A stretch of 64,000 bases of DNA. Source: Sanghuangporus weigelae (lineage: Eukaryota; Basidiomycota; Agaricomycetes; Hymenochaetales; Hymenochaetaceae). Positions within the stretch are counted from its first letter, which is position 1; every line of letters begins with the position of its first letter. This document shows, in pieces, positions 21,866 to 32,408 of the stretch. The position numbers and the translations under genes were made by a program. The stretch is from the NCBI GenBank assembly GCA_033182465.1, contig CP137322.1, forward strand, positions 2,480,001 through 2,544,000, given 5' to 3'. The notes beneath the pieces were generated by a model. The model saw only the letters and a list, made by a program, of their open reading frames with translations. It did no database searches and was not told the origin of the DNA.

Positions 21866-22942
21866 ATGGAGAACTTCGAGCTAAGGAACAACAACTCGAA
21901 TCTCAACAGCTCTACTTCACTGCAGACGAACTACTACTCAGCTATGCCTATCTTCGATGAGCTACATGCATTCTGTCAACCAGAAGATGCACCAGAATGG
22001 ACATTTGCACTTAGGCCACCGACCGAACGTTATCAATGGCCACAGCTGTGCAACCGATTCAACGAAGAGAACTACGAAGACGAAATCGTACCCCTATGCC
22101 CAGGAAAGTACTTCGACGATCTATTTGACAAGTGGAACACAGTCCACCACAACCGAGACGAAATACCCCATCTTATGATGGCGAATCACTCAGACGAGTG
22201 GTTATTCAAACTCAGTAACCCTCGAGACGCAGCATTACGCCGACTCAATGATGATGCATTTCTAACCTACGCGATCGAACTCGAAACACAAGCATTACAT
22301 CGAGGCAAGATCGACTTTAGGCACGAAACGACATACAAGAACATCATGGGCATCTATCATTCGGCAATTCAAATTTGCGCCTACCGACGAGACATGACTA
22401 CCGCAATTCTTAACCGAATGATGCGATGGAGTCACTATCACCCGATGAGCATCGATGCGATGAAGTACATTATATACATAGCCGACCAGACGGGCTTCTA
22501 TGCATCCCACACCATGCAGTTCATGACGGTACTCAACATGACGAAGTATTACGAAGGAACGAGATACCGAACGGTTATTGAAGCAAGGAACTCTACTACG
22601 GACGAGGTACCACTCGACAACATCGAGCACCACGTAGTCGAAGGCAAAGAGGTTAACTACGACCCTCATTACCTTATGGAACTCAACAACCGAGAGGAAG
22701 AAGCCAGAGAAAAACTACAGGCTACACGACACCCCTTGCTGGAAGATCTGATGATCTCAGTCTACCAGTACCCGAACGAACTCTACCAGCCGGACGAGAT
22801 GCTTACTATGTCGGAACAGGAGGACATGTACATACACTCCGACGATACAGAGTCAAGTGAAGAAGGTGAAAGCAGGGAACTATATACCCCAGCGAACTCG
22901 GCCCAGACTACACCTGAGGCTGAAGAATCCGAAGATTTGTAA
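21866..22942 (+). CDS. gypsy copy B post-pol accessory ORF, 358 aa
   Basis: An unrecognised protein lies about 175 bp after pol, where vertebrate-type elements carry env. It has no signal peptide or transmembrane segment, so it does not look like an envelope protein. The middle is helical and rich in Met/Tyr/His/Arg, and the C-terminus is strongly acidic (Glu/Ser-rich). It is conserved in length in copies B and C. Confidence 0.6.
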   Translation: MENFELRNNNSNLNSSTSLQTNYYSAMPIFDELHAFCQPEDAPEWTFALRPPTERYQWPQLCNRFNEENYEDEIVPLCPGKYFDDLFDKWNTVHHNRDEIPHLMMANHSDEWLFKLSNPRDAALRRLNDDAFLTYAIELETQALHRGKIDFRHETTYKNIMGIYHSAIQICAYRRDMTTAILNRMMRWSHYHPMSIDAMKYIIYIADQTGFYASHTMQFMTVLNMTKYYEGTRYRTVIEARNSTTDEVPLDNIEHHVVEGKEVNYDPHYLMELNNREEEAREKLQATRHPLLEDLMISVYQYPNELYQPDEMLTMSEQEDMYIHSDDTESSEEGESRELYTPANSAQTTPEAEESEDL

Positions 22943-23498
22943 ACAACTCTTCTTTTATGCAACCCCTTTCCCATATCGTGACCCGACATGGTCAATTATG
23001 CATTTCATTCTTACCTTATGATATTTATGGTCACATCCGACCAAATTATGCTTTATGCACCTCTTTATTTCACGCTTATTCGGCCAACCAGCACAAATGA
23101 AGCACTATGCAGAAGTGTCAAAGAACCTACAAGGGCCTAGACATTTTGTATATTGTTTTATTGTGCCGGCTCCGAATTAGCAGATTATGCCTACCTTTTA
23201 TTATCCTCTATGCAACGGAGAAGCCAAAAGTTTACGTGAAGTCACTCCCTTGCATTATGCTAGGATGTGCCTTCACGCTGAAAGGCACTCCAATTACACT
23301 CTTTCTTCGAAAAACTCCATTTGGGGGTTGAAGAGCCGTAGGTAAACACCTGGAACTTCACTCCCAAATTGGTATAAAACTTATTCATTAACGACTTAAT
23401 GATTTTAATGACTTTATAATTTCTTTCTTATCACTTTCAATTGCGTCATATTCTTTACATGATGCACATTTCATATTCATATCCCTTCCCACCACCCT

Positions 23499-23814
23499 TT
23501 ACAAGTCAATGTCTTCCCAGACACCCTTTTCACGACGTTCCTGCGAAGCAATACCTGCATTTTCGACGACTGGATCGATATCCTCAACGTCATAACCGAG
23601 CGCGAGGTGAACTCGAAGCGCAACAGTCGTAACATCGCGCTGGAACGATTGCATTTCAAAGTCGGCCTCCTAGAGGAAGATTAACGACTTGAAACGGCAC
23701 AGAGCATGCATCACTTACCTGAGCACGCCTCTTACGCTCCAAAATCCAATGATTTATGCCGAAAATCGCGACAATAACGACAAAAACAGTAACAGCAGCG
23801 GCGACTTTCGACAT
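23499..23814 (-). CDS. Opposite-strand membrane-protein frame, copy B
   Basis: It has the same two-block layout as in copies A and C. The five differences I count from copy C in the second block are all silent, which suggests protein-level selection. The full description is at 31554-31869. Confidence 0.5.
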
Positions 23815-23938
23815 TTTGGAGCAGAGATGATGATGGTTTGATAGCAAAAATCAACCATCACTAGGCGACCCTTTATCCGAGCTTTCTCACGGATTAGGAT
23901 GAACATTTCTCCGAAAGTTCATCTTAGGGGGGGTGTAG

Positions 23939-25450
23939 TGAAAGGATCCGCTCAAAATCTCGCATCAGGATCAACGCGATCAACAGATCTACACGATCAG
24001 CTTTCCAAACGCGACCGGTAACCAAGCCAGCTATCAAAGGCCCAAGCAATCGAGCGGCCTAGGCAACAGTAACCCGTTACCACCCGAGCGCTAGAAGCAC
24101 CGAAGCGGATACGTAATCCCGCTAACAGCTAACACCGCCGACCGCCTATTACCGCGGACTACCACTCTAACGCCGCCGACCAAGCAACCAGAGCGACCTC
24201 GATCAAAAGAAGCGATCAAACTTCTTAGAAGTCCAGAAGCACAACTACTAAAGCCTAAACGCTAAAAGGCTAAAGGCTAATAAGGTTTATGGAGACCTCA
24301 CTGGCATTTCAGCACTGTCAAGTCTGTGCACGAGTTTACATGGTCCTTTATGAAGTATACTACTTAGTATGCACGGCAACGGTTGGTACGCGTGACTGTC
24401 ACATCGAAACCGAGCGACACCTTCAGGATACAATGCATTCCAATCCACCAAGCCCAATAGTACCCAAGAAACGAGAGGAACTCACGATCACAACTCGGAC
24501 CCCTCGAACTGCGAACCCGATAACTTGGAGAATGATTGGATGGTATAGACCGGAGTTGCACACACCATGTCCAGCATCTACGATACAGGCAAACCTTTAT
24601 TTACCGAGAGATGCGAACCTGGAAACCAAGCAATTACAACTCCTTATACAACGAAGGATATGGCGCTACATTCGAGATATACGATACGAAGGCAAAGCAT
24701 GGCTAGTCACCAGAACCCAGCAGAACCCACCAGCAGAGCTTATGCAGTTCATGATATGCCTTGGACCATACTCTACACCGACCCGACACCTTAACACTGA
24801 CGTGCGAGTTATGCTTACCCTCGCTGGACCTCGAGATGAATTCCGAAGAATCACATACCGAGCAGCCTACATCGCTCCAAGAGCAAAGATGCCACTCAAT
24901 GACGGCAATGACATCGTTATGGAGTACTGACAGTGGAGCATTCCATATCGGAGCACCACCTCTATTGTCTCAGTCAGCAACTCCAAAGAATTCTGTCATA
25001 GTGGAGACGACCTTACAAAGATTGGAGCAAAGTGGAGCGAAGCGCAGCAGGATGACAAAGGAACAGATGTAATGGTGGAGGAAAGTGGAGTAAAGTGGAG
25101 ACAGGATGAGTAAGAAATAGGACGGAAAATGGAATATCTGGGAGCATAAATAGTTGTAGGATTAGGCCCTCATTTCCCCATCTTTCGATCCTCTTACCAC
25201 ACTGGTGTAAAGCTTGCCCTACAGCGAGCTATTACTGTGTGCTTTGTACTATCACGCCTCTTGGAAATCCCAACCTGCTTTACTATTACCTCGTATCTGA
25301 AAGCATCCATAACTCGGACCGCGACTAGGAAGGCTAGTAAGGGACCGCGTGGTACAGCCAGACGTGGGTAGATAAGATCACCTCTGCACAACACACCGCT
25401 GCTTAGGCAAAAGGATCAAACCGGTGTAACCCCGGGCCTACTCCCTAACA
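23939..25450 (+). repeat. gypsy copy B 3' LTR
   Basis: This 1,512-bp repeat is of the same type as 13144-14655. It is preceded by a G-rich polypurine tract (about 23926-23938) and followed by the ACCTG duplication. Confidence 0.95.
24289..24930 (+). CDS. U3 open frame, 213 aa (copy B 3' LTR)
   Basis: This is the same frame as at 13494-14135, in the 3' LTR of copy B. Confidence 0.45.
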   Translation: METSLAFQHCQVCARVYMVLYEVYYLVCTATVGTRDCHIETERHLQDTMHSNPPSPIVPKKREELTITTRTPRTANPITWRMIGWYRPELHTPCPASTIQANLYLPRDANLETKQLQLLIQRRIWRYIRDIRYEGKAWLVTRTQQNPPAELMQFMICLGPYSTPTRHLNTDVRVMLTLAGPRDEFRRITYRAAYIAPRAKMPLNDGNDIVMEY

Positions 25451-26020
25451 ACCTGAGGCTGAAGAATCCGAAGATTTGTAAACAACTCTTCTTTTATGCA
25501 ACCCCTTTCCCATATCGTGACCCGACATGGTCAATTATGCATTTCATTCTTACCTTATGATATTTATGGTCACATCCGACCAAATTATGCTTTATGCACC
25601 TCTTTATTTCACGCTTATTCGGCCAACCAGCACAAATGAAGCACTATGCAGAAGTGTCAAAGAACCTACAAGGGCCTAGACATTTTGTATATTGTTTTAT
25701 TGTGCCGGCTCCGAATTAGCAGATTATGCCTACCTTTTATTATCCTCTATGCAACGGAGAAGCCAAAAGTTTACGTGAAGTCACTCCCTTGCATCATGCT
25801 AGGATGTGCCTTCACGCTGAAAGGCACTCCAATTACACTCTTTCTTCGAAAAACTCCATTTGGGGGTTGAAGAGCCGTAGGTAAACACCTGGAACTTCAC
25901 TCCCAAATTGGTATAAGACTTATTCATTAACGACTTTATGATTTCTTTCTTATCACTTTCAATTGCGTCATATTCTTTACATGATGCACATTTCATATTC
26001 ATATCCCTTCCCACCACCCT

Positions 26021-26336
26021 TTACAAGTCAATGTCTTCCCAGACACCCTTTTCACGACGTTCCTGCAAAGCAATACCTGCATTTTCGACGACTGGATCGA
26101 TATCCTCAACGTCATAACCGAGCGCAAGGTGAACTCGAAGCGCGACAGTAGTAACATCGCGCTGGAACGATTGCATTTCGAAGTCAGCCTCCTAGAGGAT
26201 GATTAACAACTCGAAACGGCACAGAGCATGCATCACTTACCTGAGCACGCCTCTTACGCTCCAAAATCCAATGATTTATGCCGAAAATCGCGACAATAAC
26301 GACAAAAACAGTAACAGCAGCGGCGACTTTCGACAT
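26021..26336 (-). CDS. Opposite-strand membrane-protein frame, copy A
   Basis: This is the same arrangement as in copies B and C: a short block with one hydrophobic segment, an apparent 49-bp GT-AG intron and a second block. See the entry at 31554-31869 for the full description. Confidence 0.5.
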
Positions 26337-26352
26337 TTTGGAGCAGAGATGA

Positions 26353-26445
26353 TGATGGTTTGATAGCAAAAATCAACCATCACTAGGCGACCCTTTATCC
26401 GAGCTTTCTCACGGATTAGGATGAACATTTCTCCGAAAGTTCATC
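26353..26445. repeat. Inverted repeats ahead of the gypsy polypurine tract
   Basis: One inverted repeat spans 26353-26382 (TGATGGTT...AACCATCA, extended by GAT/ATC with one bulge). Another spans 26420-26445 (GATGAAC/GTTCATC). Both would form hairpins in the 3' untranslated RNA. On the other strand they lie just upstream of the opposite-strand frame, where they could instead be promoter elements. They are present in all three copies. Confidence 0.6.
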
Positions 26446-26460
26446 TTAGGGGGGGTGTAG

Positions 26461-27972
26461 TGAAAGGATCCGCTCAAAAACTCGCATCAGGATCGACACG
26501 ATCAACAGATCTACACGATCAGCTTTCCAAACGCGACCGGTAACCAAGCCAGCTATCAAAGGCCCAAGCAATCGAGCGGCCTAGGCAACAGTAACCCGTT
26601 ACCACCCGAGCGCTAGAAGCACCGAAGCGGATACGTAATCCCGCTAACAGCTAACACCGCCGACCGCCTATTACCGCGGACTACCACTCTAACGCCGCCG
26701 ACCAAGCAACCAGAGCGACCTCGATCAAAAGAAGCGATCAAACTTCTTAGAAGTCCAGAAGCACAACTACTAAAGCCTAAACGCTAAAAGGCTAAAGGCT
26801 AATAAGGTTTATGGAGACCTCACTGGCATTTCAGCACTGTCAAGTCTGTGCACGAGTTTACATGGTCCTTTATGAAGTATACTACTTAGTATGCACGGCA
26901 ACGGTTGGTACGCGTGACTGTCACATCGAAACCGAGCGACACCTTCAGGATACAATGCATTCCAATCCACCAAGCCCAATAGTACCCAAGAAACGAGAGG
27001 AACTCACGATCACAACTCGGACCCCTCGAACTGCGAACCCGATAACTTGGAGAATGATTGGATGGTATAGACCGGAGTTGCACACACCATGTCCAGCATC
27101 TACGATACAGGCAAACCTTTATTTACCGAGAGATGCGAACCTGGAAACCAAGCAATTACAACTCCTTATACAACGAAGGATATGGCGCTACATTCGAGAT
27201 ATACGATACGAAGGCAAAGCATGGCTAGTCACCAGAACCCAGCAGAACCCACCAGCAGAGCTTATGCAGTTCATGATATGCCTTGGACCATACTCTACAC
27301 CGACCCGACACCTTAACACTGACGTGCGAGTTATGCTTACCCTCGCTGGACCTCGAGATGAATTCCGAAGAATCACATACCGAGCAGCCTACATCGCTCC
27401 AAGAGCAAAGATGCCACTCAATGACGGCAATGACATCGTTATGGAGTACTGACAGTGGAGCATTCCATATCGGAGCACCACCTCTATTGTCTCAGTCAGC
27501 AACTCCAAAGAATTCTGTCATAGTGGAGACGACCTTACAAAGATTGGAGCAAAGTGGAGCGAAGCGCAGCAGGATGACAAAGGAACAGATGTAATGGTGG
27601 AGGAAAGTGGAGTAAAGTGGAGACAGGATGAGTAAGAAATAGGACGGAAAATGGAATATCTGGGAGCATAAATAGTTGTAGGATTAGGCCCTCAGTTCCC
27701 CATCTTTCGATCCTCTTAACACACTGGTGTAAAGCTTGCCCTACAGCGAGCTATTACTGTGTGCTTTGTACTATCACGCCTCTTGGAAATCCCAATCTGC
27801 TTTACTATTACCTCGTATCTGAAAGCATCCATAACTCGGACCGCGACTAGGAAGGCTAGTAAGGGACCGCGTGGTACAGCCAGACGTGGGAAGATAAGAT
27901 CACCTCTGCACAACACACCGCTGCTTAGGCAAAAGGATCAAACCGGTGTAACCCCGGGCCTACTCCCTAACA
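26461..27972 (+). repeat. gypsy copy A 3' LTR
   Basis: It matches 3371-4882 along the full 1,512 bp by eye. A G-rich polypurine tract lies just upstream, and the TCCAG duplication follows. Confidence 0.95.
26811..27452 (+). CDS. U3 open frame, 213 aa (copy A 3' LTR)
   Basis: This is the same predicted protein as in the copy A 5' LTR. In a full-length RNA this copy would be near the 3' end and available for a separate message. Confidence 0.45.
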   Translation: METSLAFQHCQVCARVYMVLYEVYYLVCTATVGTRDCHIETERHLQDTMHSNPPSPIVPKKREELTITTRTPRTANPITWRMIGWYRPELHTPCPASTIQANLYLPRDANLETKQLQLLIQRRIWRYIRDIRYEGKAWLVTRTQQNPPAELMQFMICLGPYSTPTRHLNTDVRVMLTLAGPRDEFRRITYRAAYIAPRAKMPLNDGNDIVMEY

Positions 27973-29917
27973 TCCAGGTCGCTGCATTTGAAATCGAGTT
28001 GATCGACAAGAATCCACATGACTTTTTGGTACCATTTACGGCCGGACTGCTTTAGGCCGTAAATTGGTTTCTTCAGTACGTACACCATCGTCTTCTCCGT
28101 CCCATATCCTGGAGGCGGCCTCATGTAAATTCGCTCCCCATCTTCAAATTCTCCGTTCAGGTAAGCACTTTTGACGTCGATTTGTTCAATTTCCATGTCA
28201 AATTGGGCGGCCATCGCGAGGATCGTTCGGACGGTAGATAGTTTCGTGACAGGTGCGTACGTCTCAAAGAAATCGACTCCTGGTACTTGGCTGAACCCCT
28301 GTGCAACTAGTCTCGCTTTGTAGCATACAGGCTTGCCAGATGAATCCTTCTTCACCTTGAAAACCCATTTGGAGCCGACGATGTTGGCTCCTTTAGGTGC
28401 GTGTCCCTTCTCCCACGTCTCAGCGGCTTCTAAAGCTCCCAGCTCCTCTTTTATAGTGTTCTCCCATAGGGGCCATTCTGGTAGACCCCTAGCCTCTTGA
28501 ATCGTCCTCGGTTCCACTGGATCCTCAAGGTCCATCACTGCGGCAAGGGCGTATTCGTCATCGAAGTCGTCCTCCCTTTCGTTGGTCACATCCGCAGCTA
28601 CTGCTGCGGCATTCGTTCGCATCGCTCTTGGAAGCTCACCACCTCCAGCCATGACCCGCCTTACATAGGCAGATGGCTTTCTGACTTGTTTTTCGCGCTG
28701 GGAGATGTCTTTTGACTGAATTGGAGACGTTTTGTCTTGGTGAGTGTCATTCGATTCAAAATTTCGCGATTTGCTTAATGTTGATGACGATTGATCATCC
28801 TCCCCCTCAAAACGACCCAATTCGGCAGATTCCGGTGAAAAATAAACACTTCTTTCGACTGACACAGATTTCGTTTCAGGCCAGTATATCCGGGAGCCAT
28901 TGGAAGTGGTATCGTAACCGAGCCAGCGACCTTCGCGAGCGCGTCTGTCTAACTTGGACTTGGTATTGTCATGTACCCAGCATTTGGAGCCCCATTCATG
29001 AAGCCCAGATAGGTTCGGCTTCATACCAGTAAGTGCTTCATACGGGGTAATTCCGTCCAAAGTTTTTGTTGACGTTCTGTTTTTCAACCAGGTAGCGTGC
29101 TTCGCGCATTCGGCCCATAAATTCTTCGGCAGGCTACTTGCGTGTAGCATTGATCGGACTCTTTCTCCAATGGTCCTGTTTAAACGTTCAGCAACGCCAT
29201 TGTGTTCCGGAGTGTCATGTGTGGTGAGTTTCTGTTCTGTTCCTTGGGAATTCAAAAAATCGACAAATTGTTTTCCTGTGAATTCGCTGCCTCGATCAGA
29301 ATGAAAGCGTTTGATTTTGACTCCATGCTGAGTAAGACACCAGTTTGCAAAGGTTTTGTACGCATCGAAGGATTGGGATTTGGAACGGAGGATGAAAATC
29401 GCGGAGTACCGCGTCGAATCATCAGTAAAGGTAACGTAGTATTGTTTTCCGCCTATTGACTGAACAGGTGCAGGACCCCAGAGATCGGAATGGATCTCTT
29501 CTCCGAATTTCTTCGCAAGTTTGCCAGCTCTGGACTTCGAAATTTCCTTTCGAGTGGAACGGCCGTAAATGCAAGATTCACACGAAGCTAGCCAGGGAGA
29601 GGAGTCATCGAGTTTCACTCCTAAAATTACGCCGTCCTTCACCATTTGCGTAGCAGTGACAGGTGAAATATGCCCTAGTCTGGCATGGAGGGTCTTTACA
29701 GACATTTTATCGTTGGTAAGTAAAGCTTTGTTTTTTTGATTCTTTATCGGCTGGTGAGTAAACTTGTAGAGGCCGTTTTTTGCGAGTTTTAGCAAGGCAA
29801 TGCGACGTCCAGATGAATCGGAAAATGTGCATGTCCCGTTTCCACCAGAGTAGGTGAATCCAGAGCGGTCAAAAGAGCCAGTAGACAAAAGCGTGTAGGG
29901 AGAATCAGGTGCGTAAT
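27973..29917 (-). CDS. copia gag-pre-integrase, integrase and N-terminal RT block
   Basis: This middle block of the copia polyprotein lies between gypsy copies A and C. Visible parts in order are the end of the protease, the GAG-pre-integrase zinc region (LHARLGHIS, then a CxxC pair), the integrase core with the D,D-35-E set (HSDLWGP, FHSDRGSEF, HNGVAERLN), a Ser/Asp-rich linker, and the N-terminal half of the copia RT (KARLVAQGF, DVKSAYLNG, YGLKQSGRKW). The open frame extends into gypsy LTR sequence at both ends (27960-30131), which is an accident of insertion. Confidence 0.9.
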
Positions 29918-31429
29918 TGTTAGGGAGTAGGCCCGGGGTTACACCGGTTTGATCCTTTTGCCTAAGCAGCGGTGTGTTGTGCAGAGGTGATCTTATCTTC
30001 CCACGTCTGGCTGTACCACGCGGTCCCTTACTAGCCTTCCTAGTCGCGGTCCGAGTTATGGATGCTTTCAGATACGAGGTAATAGTAAAGCAGATTGGGA
30101 TTTCCAAGAGGCGTGATAGTACAAAGCACACAGTAATAGCTCGCTGTAGGGCAAGCTTTACACCAGTGTGTTAAGAGGATCGAAAGATGGGGAACTGAGG
30201 GCCTAATCCTACAACTATTTATGCTCCCAGATATTCCATTTTCCGTCCTATTTCTTACTCATCCTGTCTCCACTTTACTCCACTTTCCTCCACCATTACA
30301 TCTGTTCCTTTGTCATCCTGCTGCGCTTCGCTCCACTTTGCTCCAATCTTTGTAAGGTCGTCTCCACTATGACAGAATTCTTTGGAGTTGCTGACTGAGA
30401 CAATAGAGGTGGTGCTCCGATATGGAATGCTCCACTGTCAGTACTCCATAACGATGTCATTGCCGTCATTGAGTGGCATCTTTGCTCTTGGAGCGATGTA
30501 GGCTGCTCGGTATGTGATTCTTCGGAATTCATCTCGAGGTCCAGCGAGGGTAAGCATAACTCGCACGTCAGTGTTAAGGTGTCGGGTCGGTGTAGAGTAT
30601 GGTCCAAGGCATATCATGAACTGCATAAGCTCTGCTGGTGGGTTCTGCTGGGTTCTGGTGACTAGCCATGCTTTGCCTTCGTATCGTATATCTCGAATGT
30701 AGCGCCATATCCTTCGTTGTATAAGGAGTTGTAATTGCTTGGTTTCCAGGTTCGCATCTCTCGGTAAATAAAGGTTTGCCTGTATCGTAGATGCTGGACA
30801 TGGTGTGTGCAACTCCGGTCTATACCATCCAATCATTCTCCAAGTTATCGGGTTCGCAGTTCGAGGGGTCCGAGTTGTGATCGTGAGTTCCTCTCGTTTC
30901 TTGGGTACTATTGGGCTTGGTGGATTGGAATGCATTGTATCCTGAAGGTGTCGCTCGGTTTCGATGTGACAGTCACGCGTACCAACCGTTGCCGTGCATA
31001 CTAAGTAGTATACTTCATAAAGGACCATGTAAACTCGTGCACAGACTTGACAGTGCTGAAATGCCAGTGAGGTCTCCATAAACCTTATTAGCCTTTAGCC
31101 TTTTAGCGTTTAGGCTTTAGTAGTTGTGCTTCTGGACTTCTAAGAAGTTTGATCGCTTCTTTTGATCGAGGTCGCTCTGGTTGCTTGGTCGGCGGCGTTA
31201 GAGTGGTAGTCCGCGGTAATAGGCGGTCGGCGGTGTTAGCTGTTAGCGGGATTACGTATCCGCTTCGGTGCTTCTAGCGCTCGGGTGGTAACGGGTTACT
31301 GTTGCCTAGGCCGCTCGATTGCTTGGGCCTTTGATAGCTGGCTTGGTTACCGGTCGCGTTTGGAAAGCTGATCGTGTAGATCTGTTGATCGTGTCGATCC
31401 TGATGCGAGTTTTTGAGCGGATCCTTTCA
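29918..31429 (-). repeat. gypsy copy C 3' LTR
   Basis: The 1,512-bp LTR is in reverse orientation and of the copy A type. The polypurine tract follows at about 31430-31442 on the plus-strand map. Confidence 0.95.
30438..31079 (-). CDS. U3 open frame, 213 aa (copy C 3' LTR)
   Basis: The predicted protein is identical to that in the other five LTRs. Confidence 0.45.
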   Translation of the reverse strand: METSLAFQHCQVCARVYMVLYEVYYLVCTATVGTRDCHIETERHLQDTMHSNPPSPIVPKKREELTITTRTPRTANPITWRMIGWYRPELHTPCPASTIQANLYLPRDANLETKQLQLLIQRRIWRYIRDIRYEGKAWLVTRTQQNPPAELMQFMICLGPYSTPTRHLNTDVRVMLTLAGPRDEFRRITYRAAYIAPRAKMPLNDGNDIVMEY

Positions 31430-31553
31430 CTACACCCCCCCTAAGATGAACTTTCGGAGAAATGTTCATCCTAATCCGTGAGAAAGCTCGGATAAAGGGT
31501 CGCCTAGTGATGGTTGATTTTTGCTATCAAACCATCATCATCTCTGCTCCAAA

Positions 31554-31869
31554 ATGTCGAAAGTCGCCGCTGCTGTTACTGTTTTTGTCGTTATTGTCGC
31601 GATTTTCGGCATAAATCATTGGATTTTGGAGCGTAAGAGGCGTGCTCAGGTAAGTGATGCATGCTCTGTGCCGTTTCGAGTTGTTAATCATCCTCTAGGA
31701 GGCTGACTTCGAAATGCAATCGTTCCAGCGCGATGTTACTACTGTCGCGCTTCGAGTTCACCTTGCGCTCGGTTATGACGTTGAGGATATCGATCCAGTC
31801 GTCGAAAATGCAGGTATTGCTTCGCAGGAACGTCGTGAAAAGGGTGTCTGGGAAGACATTGACTTGTAA
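31554..31869 (+). CDS. Opposite-strand membrane-protein frame, copy C (apparent two exons)
   Basis: This frame runs opposite to the gypsy genes, starting about 125 bp inside the 3' LTR. Block one (31554-31649, 32 codons) begins MSKVAAAV. It has a run of about 17 hydrophobic residues followed by a basic patch (ERKRRAQ), typical of a single membrane span with the positive side inside. It ends at a textbook donor, CAG|GTAAGT. A 49-bp interval (31650-31698) with a TTAAT-like branch region ends in CTCTAG. Block two (31699-31869) keeps the frame and is acidic/amphipathic, ending at TAA, for about 88 residues in all. The intron borders are present in all three copies. The sequence resembles no element protein I know. 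It could be a captured host gene or a regulator expressed from antisense transcription at the 3' LTR. The splicing is inferred from sequence only. Confidence 0.55.
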
Positions 31870-32408
31870 AGGGTGGTGGGAAGGGATATGAATATGAAAT
31901 GTGCATCATGTAAAGAATATGACGCAATTGAAAGTGATAAGAAAGAAATCATAAAGTCGTTAATGAATAAGTCTTATACCAATTTGGGAGTGAAGTTCCA
32001 GGTGTTTACCTACGGCTCTTCAACCCCCAAATGGAGTTTTTCGAAGAAAGAGTGTAATTGGAGTGCCTTTCAGCGTGAAGGCACATCCTAGCATGATGCA
32101 AGGGAGTGACTTCACGTAAACTTTTGGCTTCTCCGTTGCATAGAGGATAATAAAAAGTAGGCATAATCTGCTAATTCGGAGCCGGCACAATAAAACAATA
32201 TACAAAATGTCTAGGCCCTTGTAGGTTCTTTGACACTTCTGCATAGTGCTTCATTTGTGCTGGTTGGCCGAATAAGCGTGAAATAAAGAGGTGCATAAAG
32301 CATAATTTGGTCGGATGTGACCATAAATATCATAAGGTAAGAATGAAATGCATAATTGACCATGTCGGGTCACGATATGGGAAAGGGGTTGCATAAAAGA
32401 AGAGTTGT

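Larger units (their letters stand above)
13144..25450 (+). mobile_element. Ty3/gypsy chromovirus copy B, nested in copy A
   Basis: This 12,307-bp element has a 1,512-bp LTR pair (13144-14655 and 23939-25450). It is flanked by ACCTG (13139-13143 and 25451-25455) inside the post-pol frame of copy A. All the internal frames seen in the family are open here, so it looks whole. The LTRs appear identical. It is necessarily younger than copy A. Confidence 0.96.
25451..26460 (+). other. gypsy copy A 3' internal remainder
   Basis: This part of copy A lies downstream of the B insertion. It has the end of the accessory frame, about 500 bp of AT-rich sequence, the opposite-strand frame (26021-26336), inverted repeats at 26353-26382 and 26420-26445, and the polypurine tract at about 26448-26460. 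Confidence 0.85.
3371..27972 (+). mobile_element. Ty3/gypsy chromovirus copy A (host of copy B)
   Basis: A 1,512-bp LTR pair (3371-4882 and 26461-27972) bounds this copy. It is flanked by TCCAG (3366-3370 and 27973-27977), inside the copia RT region. Without copy B it would be about 12.3 kb. Its LTR type matches copy C and differs at about seven positions from copy B. Copy B interrupts the frame after pol, and pol itself shows about one break, so this copy looks broken. The two LTRs appear identical, so insertion is recent. Confidence 0.95.

Noticed and set aside
21866-22942. Post-pol frame as an envelope gene
   Set aside because: There is no signal peptide, transmembrane segment or furin-like site, and the C-terminus is acidic and soluble-looking.
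27960-30131. A single 723-residue protein joining LTR and copia sequence
   Set aside because: The ends come from flanking gypsy LTRs. The apparent fusion is an accident of two nested insertions.
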